From: a virus
Length of the DNA stretch: 21,876 bases
IMG/VR virus record: IMGVR_UViG_3300006789_000210
Span: 1-21,876 of that record
Direction: 5' to 3' (one strand)
Position numbers and translations under genes: made by a program. This document shows positions 12,205 to 18,236 of this stretch, piece after piece (within the stretch, counting starts at the first letter, position 1; the number at the start of each line of letters is the position of its first letter). The notes under the pieces are model-generated. The model worked only from the letters and a program-made list of their open reading frames with translations. It ran no database searches and was not told where the DNA came from.

Positions 12205-12447
12205 TTAACCTTTTGAGATACTGTTGATAACTCTTTTTTTAAGGTCTGCAATTTCCTCCGATTTTTTTGCGTGCCATGAGTTGTTCTTTTCTTCGATCTT
12301 TAGTCTAGCGACTAAGAGACTGGCTTCGTCCTTGGTTAATGGTAGCGAGAAATCATTGCTATCAAAAATACCTGACGTTGTCACTCCAAGCTCTGTAGCC
12401 AGTTTGTTAATGACCCATAATTGTTTTGATGTTGCTAGTTCTGACAT
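12205..12447 (-). CDS. Hypothetical protein, 80 aa (ATSKQLWVINKL type)
   Basis: The last gene of unit A. The start MSELATSKQLWVINKLATEL resembles the short ATxKQ-xxI/L-xxLA motif found in small phage and bacterial proteins (DUF3072-like). The rest is charged helix with coiled-coil pattern (KIEEKNNSWHAKKSEEIADL). SD GAAAGGAT precedes ATG 12447, in the repeated leader that also carries the structured RNA element 1. Function unknown. Confidence 0.65.
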   Translation of the reverse strand: MSELATSKQLWVINKLATELGVTTSGIFDSNDFSLPLTKDEASLLVARLKIEEKNNSWHAKKSEEIADLKKRVINSISKG

Positions 12448-12470
12448 TTTTCTATCCTTTCAAAATAGAG

Positions 12471-12522
12471 AGTTAATATCAAGGTAGACACTTGCAGCAA
12501 GTGTCTACTCAGCCTATTAACT
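12471..12522 (-). ncRNA. Structured RNA element 1 in the leader of the 12205-12447 gene
   Basis: Outer stem AGTTAATA (12471-12478) with TATTAACT (12515-12522). Inside is an 11-bp stem, GTAGACACTTG (12484-12494) with CAAGTGTCTAC (12498-12508), and a 3-nt loop. The surrounding bases from 12440 to 12523 are almost the same as 12781-12862. There is no T-run, so it is not an intrinsic terminator. It holds part of the stop codon of the upstream gene and sits before an SD, so a role in translational coupling or mRNA processing is likely. Confidence 0.6.
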
Positions 12523-12788
12523 TAATCTTCGTACCAAACTAAACCGCACTCAACAAATATATCGTGCATTCCACGCATCGGATCAGGTTTAGGAGCTTTC
12601 TTAACAATCAACCGATCAACAAGGTTTCTGTTTAGATAATCTTGTGCTCTGGCAACGGCAGCACGTTTGGTTTTATACTTGGTCTTTATTGCCATGACCA
12701 TGCCGTCACAGTCGGCACTATCTGGAGTGTATTGAATAAACCACCAAGAGCTCTTACTCTTTTCTACTTTTCCTATTCGTTCTGACAT
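12522..12788 (-). CDS. Hypothetical protein, 88 aa
   Basis: A basic protein; the N-terminus (MSERIGKVEKSKSSWWFIQY) and the segment IKTKYKTKRAAVARAQDYLN suggest a strand followed by a Lys/Arg-rich helix, as in AP2-like or integrase arm-type DNA-binding folds. I cannot confirm that. SD GAAAGGAT lies in the repeated leader (copy 2). The TAA (12522-12524) overlaps the outer arm of RNA element 1. Confidence 0.65.
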   Translation of the reverse strand: MSERIGKVEKSKSSWWFIQYTPDSADCDGMVMAIKTKYKTKRAAVARAQDYLNRNLVDRLIVKKAPKPDPMRGMHDIFVECGLVWYED

Positions 12789-12810
12789 TTTCTATCCTTT
12801 CAAAATAGAG

Positions 12811-12861
12811 AGTTAATATCAAGGTAGACACTCTTGCGAGTGTCTACTCAGCCTATTAACT
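12811..12861 (-). ncRNA. Structured RNA element 2 in the leader of the 12522-12788 gene
   Basis: Outer stem AGTTAATA (12811-12818) with TATTAACT (12854-12861). Inside is a 10-bp stem, GTAGACACTC (12824-12833) with GAGTGTCTAC (12838-12847), and a TTGC loop. Compared with element 1, the inner stem tip differs on both arms (TTG/CAA becomes TC/GA), yet pairing is kept. The TAA of the upstream gene lies in the outer arm. Confidence 0.6.
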
Positions 12862-13182
12862 TTGGTTTATTTTACCCCATGTGATTTGAAATTGTGCTCG
12901 CATATGCTCTTTAACTAAATGCTCACCAGTTTTTTCTTTAATTGCTAGACCGTCGTCAATCGCTGTTTCCATCATATCTCTAGCTTGTTTTAAATAAAAA
13001 TTGCCAATTGCCTTTAAATTTTCTTGGTTTTCTTGGCAAACTTTAACCGTATATATTGAGGCCATTTCAGTGATAACTTCTTTTGCGTTCTCTTCTTCTG
13101 ACTTTCGCTTCTCTACAATTTTATGGCCTGACTGAATTAAGTCATCTAATGCTTGTAATGTTTGTTGTTCAAATATACTCAT
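12856..13182 (-). CDS. Hypothetical helical protein, 108 aa
   Basis: The first gene of unit A. I start it at ATG 13182 (MSIFEQQTLQALDDLIQSGH) with SD GAAAGGAT. An ATG at 13209 would lie in the operator and has no SD. The protein is nearly all helix, charged, with heptads (VEKRKSEEENAKEVITEMAS, then QENQENLKAIGNFYLKQARD), so an extended coiled coil is likely. Function unknown. As the promoter-proximal gene next to palindromic operators it may regulate the region, but no HTH is seen. Confidence 0.7.
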   Translation of the reverse strand: MSIFEQQTLQALDDLIQSGHKIVEKRKSEEENAKEVITEMASIYTVKVCQENQENLKAIGNFYLKQARDMMETAIDDGLAIKEKTGEHLVKEHMRAQFQITWGKINQS

Positions 13183-13205
13183 GGATCTATCCTTTCTAAT
13201 GATTT

Positions 13206-13244
13206 CCATACTACAGTATGGTCACAAGCTGCGACGAATGTCAA
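13206..13244 (-). promoter_or_regulatory. Promoter of unit A with an overlapping operator
   Basis: A consensus TTGACA (13239-13244, minus strand), 18 nt, then CATACT (13215-13220). The -10 lies in an inverted repeat, CCATACT/AGTATGG with a 2-nt centre (13206-13221). The sequence CATACTGTA matches CAGACTGTA of the unit B and C promoters at the same place. The start codon is about 30 nt downstream. Confidence 0.65.
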
Positions 13245-13275
13245 CAAGTATTTGTTGATTAATGCAATTAATCTA

Positions 13276-13386
13276 TGTCAAGTGTGACGTTACGTAACGT
13301 TCACCTTATGTTCCAAAACCCTGTGTCAAGTGTGACGTTACGTAACTTATTATTATGACGTAACGTAACGTTCACCTTATGTTCCA
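13276..13386. repeat. Direct repeats with GTTACGTAAC palindromes
   Basis: A 23-nt exact repeat lies at 13276-13298 and 13324-13346 (starting TGTCAAGTGTGAC and ending GTTACGTAAC). A 24-nt exact repeat lies at 13292-13315 and 13363-13386 (ACGTAACG, then TTCACCTTATGTTCCA). A 14-nt perfect palindrome, ACGTTACGTAACGT, lies at 13287-13300, and a related ACGTAACGTAACGT follows near 13359. This looks like a group of operators for a dimeric repressor, or an origin. 13387-13537 is a GC-rich stretch with CACAGCCTCACAGCC and poly-C runs and no gene. Confidence 0.65.
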
Positions 13387-13537
13387 CAGCCTCACAGCCT
13401 CTCAGATCCTTGCAGATGTCCACAGGCTAGGGGTTACTTGGGGCAAGTGGGTCGGGTCATGGCTGCGGGCAGGCCCCTACACCCCCCTTAAAATCGGGCG
13501 CCCGCTTCCGTCCCGCCCTCCCACCCTAGATGAATAA

Positions 13538-13674
13538 ATTCATTTGGAGATATTTTCATTTGACCCCCCGCCCCTGTTCCCAGGATCGAGGTCCAGGAGT
13601 CCCTACCCCCAAAAATTATTGCAAATATATTTTCATTTGGGTATATATTGTTATAGGAGGATATTTTCATTTGG
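13538..13674 (+). repeat. Repeated ATATTTTCATTTG leader and candidate promoter before the PP-loop gene
   Basis: ATATTTTCATTTG occurs at 13550-13562, 13627-13639 and 13661-13673, with a shorter ATTCATTTGG at 13538-13547. The last copy contains the TTG start codon of the next gene, with AGGAGG before it; the first copy is preceded by GGAG. A candidate promoter, TTGCAA (13619-13624), 17 nt, TATATA, spans the second copy. Confidence 0.55.
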
Positions 13675-14468
13675 CCTATGAACTTCCAAAGGGAAATGTG
13701 TTGCTCTCGGTTAGTGGAGGGCGCACCAGCGGATATATGTTGCATAAGGTATTGGAGGCGAATGGTGGTTTACCAGATCGTTGTAAGGTTCTTTTTGCGA
13801 ACACGGGGCGCGAGATGCCAGAGACATTGGACTTTGTTCAACGGATCTCGGACACTTGGTCTGTTCCTATTACTTGGGTGGAATATACGCGGCGCGATAA
13901 CAAGGTTGGCTTTAATATTGTTAATCATAATTCTGCCAGTCGATCTGGTGAGCCTTTTGATACTTTGATCTATAAGCCTTATTTACCTAATGTTGCCAAG
14001 AGGTTTTGTACTGAGGAGCTAAAGGTACGCACGATGAAGCGTTATTTAGTGTCTTGTGGTTGGAAACGTTGGATTAATACGATTGGTATTCGAGCGGACG
14101 AGCGGCACAGGGTCAAAGAATCAAGGGACAACCGTTGGGTAAACTGGTATCCTTTGTACGAGGGCGGAGATACGAATGAAGATGTTATGTCTTTTTGGAA
14201 GCGTCATTCTTTTGATTTAGAGATTATGAAGGGTGCTGGTAATTGTGATGGTTGTTTTTTAAAGAGCGAGGCGACATTAGCTGCTATGTTCCGGGAGCAT
14301 CCTGATCGTATGGCGTGGTGGACGGCGATGGAGAAGAAGATTGGGACGACATTTCACAAGAGCCGTAGTTACTCGGACATTGGATCTTTTGTCGAGCGTC
14401 AAGGTTCTTTTATCTTTGACGATGAGTCTTTTCTTTGTCAGGCAGATGATGGGGAGTGCACGGGTTAA
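13671..14468 (+). CDS. PP-loop ATP pyrophosphatase, PAPS-reductase-like
   Basis: 265 residues from a TTG at 13671, with AGGAGG 10 nt upstream. An upstream ATG (13530) would add an implausible stretch translated from the repeats. The PP-loop SVSGGRTSG (residues 13-21) binds and cleaves ATP to an adenylate, as in PAPS reductases, DndC and tRNA-modifying enzymes. Further marks are Cys113 in KRFCTEELKVR, GIRADERHR (139-147), CDGC (Cys192, Cys195) and LFANTGRE. The two Cys sites fit the iron-sulfur or zinc-bearing phage relatives. Phage copies are common; their roles (sulfur metabolism, DNA or RNA thiolation) are uncertain. It starts the rightward morphogenesis operon and overlaps the next gene by one base. 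Confidence 0.75.
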   Translation: MAYELPKGNVLLSVSGGRTSGYMLHKVLEANGGLPDRCKVLFANTGREMPETLDFVQRISDTWSVPITWVEYTRRDNKVGFNIVNHNSASRSGEPFDTLIYKPYLPNVAKRFCTEELKVRTMKRYLVSCGWKRWINTIGIRADERHRVKESRDNRWVNWYPLYEGGDTNEDVMSFWKRHSFDLEIMKGAGNCDGCFLKSEATLAAMFREHPDRMAWWTAMEKKIGTTFHKSRSYSDIGSFVERQGSFIFDDESFLCQADDGECTG

Positions 14469-14887
14469 TGGATTATAGTTTATTGGGAGAGGTTTGCGAG
14501 TTAGTTGCGGATCGTGATTATTATCACAACCGTGGGATATTTTTGTTTTACAATTCTATTGTTCCTTCGATCCGTGAGAAGAAGTTTTTTATTCTCAGGC
14601 GCGATGGTAAATTAATTGGGTTTTGCAATTATGCGTTTATGACGCGAGAGGAGATAGACGAGGCGACATATGAAGGTTCTGAGATTTTTTGTCGAAATGA
14701 CGGAAAGATCTTGCATTTTTGTACGTTTGTGTGTGACTCTGGGCCCAAGGATGTTTTGAAATTCACGCGCTATATACAAGAACAGATTTCTAAGTTATAT
14801 AGGGATGAGGATTTAGAAATTAGTGCGACAAGATTTTATGCACGGGGATCAAGACGTTTAGCGCGTTGGAACTATAGGAGATTATGA
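14468..14887 (+). CDS. HlyC-like toxin-activating lysine acyltransferase (putative)
   Basis: 139 residues from ATG 14468, which shares one base with the upstream stop. From memory of E. coli HlyC, the order of conserved parts agrees: LGxVxxL (5-12), a His (His20) before Asn as in the catalytic LHRN, LFxxxxxPxIR (26-36), RRDGKLIGFCNYAFM (44-58) matching RDNYPVAYCSWANL, then a helix after an SG turn and a basic tail FYARGSRRLARW. HlyC uses acyl-ACP to acylate lysines of RTX toxins. In an ungapped comparison the catalytic Asp column holds Cys85, with Asp90 nearby, so activity is uncertain. ATGA overlap with the next, Gly-rich gene recalls the hlyC-hlyA order. Confidence 0.55.
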   Translation: MDYSLLGEVCELVADRDYYHNRGIFLFYNSIVPSIREKKFFILRRDGKLIGFCNYAFMTREEIDEATYEGSEIFCRNDGKILHFCTFVCDSGPKDVLKFTRYIQEQISKLYRDEDLEISATRFYARGSRRLARWNYRRL

Positions 14888-16776
14888 TGCAAAGCATTGG
14901 TGTTAATCTAATTGGATTTCGTAAATTTGAACTTCTTCGAGGTGAGAGCGAGGGACCAGGAGGAGGTGGCGGCCCAGGAGATGCTGGTGGCACTGTTGGT
15001 TTTGCTGAAGCGGGTCGAGGCGGTTCTCCAAGTTCTGCTCCGGGTGTTGATGCTGGATTTGGTGTTTCAGGCACTGCTGCTGGTGGCCCTGGTCAAGGCG
15101 GCGGATATATGAGCGGATCGCAAGGCGCGATTTCCGATAGCCTAGATAATTACACTGGTGCAGGGGATGGCACTATGGGTGTTTCTCCCGGAGATGCATT
15201 GGCTCAAGTAGGGATAACAAGTTTTGGAGACATAGCGGATGAGACTAATGTTGATATAGCTGGTTTTTCGCCTAGTTCTTTAGCTTATGCTACTGAATTG
15301 GGTATAGGCACTGCTCCTGGCGCAGCTGCAGTGGCACAGGCGGAAGATGCACAAGCACAAGAAGATGCACAAGCAGCTTCTATAAGTTTTACTCCTAGTA
15401 TAAATGATCTTGAAGCGTTGAGCACTTCTCCAGTTGATCTTGGTGCGGGTAGTGGTACGGGTATTGACTTTACTCCTGGTATACAAGGATTAACAAGCCC
15501 AAGCGGAAATCTTAGTATTGACGCAATAGCTTCGTTTAACGAGGCTATGAGCAATCAAAACCCTAACAACCCAGCAGCCGCAGAGTCTTTAATAGGTGCT
15601 CCAGTTGGCACGGGCACTCCTAGCTTTGTTTCAGGAATGGATGCGGTAGATGCTACTATATCGCCTGTATCTGAAACCGATGCTTTTCTTGGTAATTTAA
15701 CTACGGGCGCAAAGGTTGACACCGATACTTTAGATGCGATGTACGATTCATCCCTTGGCACTCTTCCATCATCAGATAGTCTTTACGGCACAAGTCCTCT
15801 TACGGGCCAGCAAGTAACCGCAATGTCTCCAGCAAAAGCAGCCGCGATGACGGGCGGCGTACCTGGAACTATGACGGGCATGAACTTGGCCCAAGATCAA
15901 AATTCTCTTGAAGCAAGCAAACAAGCTGCGGCGATGGATGTCCTTGGTGCACAGATCGGTGCTGGAAATCTTACAGGTAATGAGGACATTGATCAGGTTA
16001 ACATAGAGTTGGCTAAACAAGGTGTTCAAATAGACACTTCTGGTCTTCCCGGTATATTAGGATTAGGAACGGGCGTTAATGCTTTAAATCAAAACTATCA
16101 ATTGAGCCAGAACCAAGACATATTAACACAGTTGGCTCAAGGAACAGGTAACGACGATGCAACAAACACGGGCATTCTTGGAACTGGGATTGGTGCTGTA
16201 AAAGGTGTTAATACATATAAACCTGCTTATAATGCTCAAGGTCAGATAGTTGGTTCTGTTGCAACGGACGCAGCTGGAAATGCTGTGGGCGGTCCAGCTG
16301 GAATTACAACGAATGTTGTTGGCGGACTTAAAGCTACTCCTGATTTATACTCTGATGCAGCTGGTACGCAACTTTACACGGGTGCCAATGAAGCTGTTGG
16401 TGATTTCAAAGAAATGGCGGCAGCAAGTCAAAGCAGCGATGAGGGTCCACCAGAAGATGTAACATCTGTTGATGCAAATGGTTGCAAAATTGGATCTGAG
16501 TTTTTCAATGGTCAAAGATGCCAGCCTATAGAAACAAATACTGGAGACGGCACTGGCGGTGCAACTGGTGGCGCATATACGCCTTATAAATATCAGACTG
16601 GACAAGGAACCATGTTAAATCCAGACTTTTCTGATATGTACACTTCCAATGTTAAGTTTAACACTCTTAATCCTAACGCAGGCAACATGAATTTCTTACG
16701 ACCAGCGGTTAATCCTTACGGAAACTTTGCTGGTGGTGGAATTGTACCGATGATGAGGAACTACTCTGTTAGATGA
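14884..16776 (+). CDS. Large Gly/Ala/Thr-rich protein between acyltransferase and terminase
   Basis: 630 residues of low complexity, rich in Gly, Ala, Thr, Ser, Asp and Asn, with few Lys or aromatics. The N-terminus has GPGGGGGPGDAGGTVGFAEA; Ala-rich helices, often with Gln (AQAEDAQAQEDAQAA), and TGxxxG turns follow. One Cys pair (CKIGSEFFNGQRC) lies near residue 540, and the end is NPYGNFAGGGIVPMMRNYSV, an ending I have seen in phage structural proteins. No signal peptide and no RTX nonapeptide. The start is one of two adjacent ATGs (14884, 14887); SD AGGAG fits the second better. It overlaps both neighbours as ATGA. A structural or internal virion protein is likely, and it could be a substrate of the acyltransferase, but both are inference. 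Confidence 0.75.
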   Translation: MMQSIGVNLIGFRKFELLRGESEGPGGGGGPGDAGGTVGFAEAGRGGSPSSAPGVDAGFGVSGTAAGGPGQGGGYMSGSQGAISDSLDNYTGAGDGTMGVSPGDALAQVGITSFGDIADETNVDIAGFSPSSLAYATELGIGTAPGAAAVAQAEDAQAQEDAQAASISFTPSINDLEALSTSPVDLGAGSGTGIDFTPGIQGLTSPSGNLSIDAIASFNEAMSNQNPNNPAAAESLIGAPVGTGTPSFVSGMDAVDATISPVSETDAFLGNLTTGAKVDTDTLDAMYDSSLGTLPSSDSLYGTSPLTGQQVTAMSPAKAAAMTGGVPGTMTGMNLAQDQNSLEASKQAAAMDVLGAQIGAGNLTGNEDIDQVNIELAKQGVQIDTSGLPGILGLGTGVNALNQNYQLSQNQDILTQLAQGTGNDDATNTGILGTGIGAVKGVNTYKPAYNAQGQIVGSVATDAAGNAVGGPAGITTNVVGGLKATPDLYSDAAGTQLYTGANEAVGDFKEMAAASQSSDEGPPEDVTSVDANGCKIGSEFFNGQRCQPIETNTGDGTGGATGGAYTPYKYQTGQGTMLNPDFSDMYTSNVKFNTLNPNAGNMNFLRPAVNPYGNFAGGGIVPMMRNYSVR

Positions 16777-18236
16777 GCCTAGAAACAGTACCCGAAGAAG
16801 CTCTTCGTGAGATACTTTCCCTAAAGCAGGCGCAAGTACGGCTCTCTGTACGAGAAGAAGCTAAAGATAAGTTCATGCCGTTTGTTCATCATGTCTATGA
16901 CGGCTTTATCGAGGGGCGGCATCACCGAGTTATTGCTGAAAAACTGGAGTTAATTGCTCAAGGTAAGCTAAAAAGGCTTATTGTTAATATGCCTCCGCGT
17001 CATTCCAAGTCAGAATTTGCCTCTTATCTCATGCCTGCGTGGTTTTTGGGTCGAAATCCGAAGTTAAAGATCATTCAGGCCACGCATAACACCGAGTTGG
17101 CCGTTAGATTTGGCCGAAAAGTGCGAGATTTGATAGATGACCCCCAATATAAGGACGTTTTTCCTAATTCCGAGCTAAAAGCGGACAGTAAAGCGGCTGG
17201 AAGATGGGAAACGGAGCAAGGTGGCGAGTATTTTGCGGCTGGTGTGGGTGCTGCGGTGACTGGGCGTGGTGCTGACCTCTTTATTATTGACGATCCGCAC
17301 TCGGAACAAGACGCATTGAGCGAATCTGCGTTTGATAACGCTTTTGAGTGGTATACTTCTGGTCCAAGACAGCGTTTACAGCCTGGCGGAGCGATTATTG
17401 TGGTTATGACGCGCTGGGGCATGAAGGATTTGACTGGTCGCCTGTTAAAAGCGCAAGGATCTGACGTTCTTTCCGATAATTGGGAGATTATTGAATTTCC
17501 AGCGATTATGCCCTCAAATGAGCCATTATGGCCCGAATTTTGGGGAAAAGATGACCTTTTAGCGGTAAAAGCGTCCCTTCCTGTAGGTAAATGGAATGCT
17601 CAGTGGCAACAACAACCAACCGCTGCAGAGGGTGCAATCGTTAAAAAGGAGTGGTGGAACGAGTGGGAGAAGGAAGAGACCCCATCTATCAAGTACATTA
17701 TACAAAGTTACGATACAGCGTTCTCCAAGAAAGAGACTGCTGACTACAGTGCGATCACGACTTGGGGTGTCTTTAATCCTAATGAGGGCGGCGCAGACCA
17801 TATTATCTTACTTGATGGTAGAAGAGGGCGTTGGAACTTCCCAGAGTTAAAAGAGGTTGCGGGTGAGGAGTACGAATACTGGGAGCCAGACATGGTGATT
17901 ATTGAGGCCAAGGCATCAGGTACACCGTTGACGGACGAGCTGCGTCGAGCGGGCATTCCTGTCATGAACTATACACCGGGCAAAGGACGTGATAAGGTGA
18001 CGAGAATGCACATGGTTGCACCCTTGTTCGAGGCGGGTATGGTATGGGCACCAGAGAAGAAGTTTGCAGATGAAGTCATAGATGAATGCGCTGCATTTCC
18101 CAATGGTGATCATGACGATTATGTAGACAGCATGACGATGGCTCTGATAAGGTTTAGACAAGGCGGATTTATTACGCTAGAAGGAGAAGACGACATGAAC
18201 GGCGAATGGTATCCGAAACAAAGGGAGTACTACTAA
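16773..18236 (+). CDS. terL: Terminase large subunit
   Basis: 487 residues, the packaging motor with an N-terminal ATPase and a C-terminal RNase H-like nuclease. ATPase: Walker A MPPRHSKS (73-80), Walker B LFIIDD (169-174), motif III VVMTRW (210-215). Nuclease: Asp314 in QSYDTAF, Glu378 in MVIIEAKASG, and the Asp cluster HDDYVDSM (447-454), which give the metal-binding acids. Length is normal and it appears intact. It overlaps the 630-residue gene as ATGA (16773-16776), and its stop shares a base with the portal ATG. The small subunit is not next to it but 7.4 kb upstream at 8841-9398. Confidence 0.95.
   Translation: MSLETVPEEALREILSLKQAQVRLSVREEAKDKFMPFVHHVYDGFIEGRHHRVIAEKLELIAQGKLKRLIVNMPPRHSKSEFASYLMPAWFLGRNPKLKIIQATHNTELAVRFGRKVRDLIDDPQYKDVFPNSELKADSKAAGRWETEQGGEYFAAGVGAAVTGRGADLFIIDDPHSEQDALSESAFDNAFEWYTSGPRQRLQPGGAIIVVMTRWGMKDLTGRLLKAQGSDVLSDNWEIIEFPAIMPSNEPLWPEFWGKDDLLAVKASLPVGKWNAQWQQQPTAAEGAIVKKEWWNEWEKEETPSIKYIIQSYDTAFSKKETADYSAITTWGVFNPNEGGADHIILLDGRRGRWNFPELKEVAGEEYEYWEPDMVIIEAKASGTPLTDELRRAGIPVMNYTPGKGRDKVTRMHMVAPLFEAGMVWAPEKKFADEVIDECAAFPNGDHDDYVDSMTMALIRFRQGGFITLEGEDDMNGEWYPKQREYY

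Noticed and set aside
12484-12847. Hairpins at 12484-12508 and 12824-12847 as intrinsic terminators
   Set aside because: No T-run follows on either strand, and genes of the same unit lie directly downstream.
13530-13670. ATG at 13530 as start of the PP-loop protein
   Set aside because: The extra residues are translated from the ATATTTTCATTTG repeats and poly-C runs, there is no ribosome site, and the AGGAGG points to the TTG at 13671.
13488-13745. Leftward open frame over the control region before the PP-loop gene
   Set aside because: It runs antisense across the repeated leader, has no ribosome site and no recognisable protein features.
15280-18161. Leftward open frames inside the 630-residue gene and terL
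   Set aside because: They are shadows of strongly coding rightward frames, with no ribosome sites.
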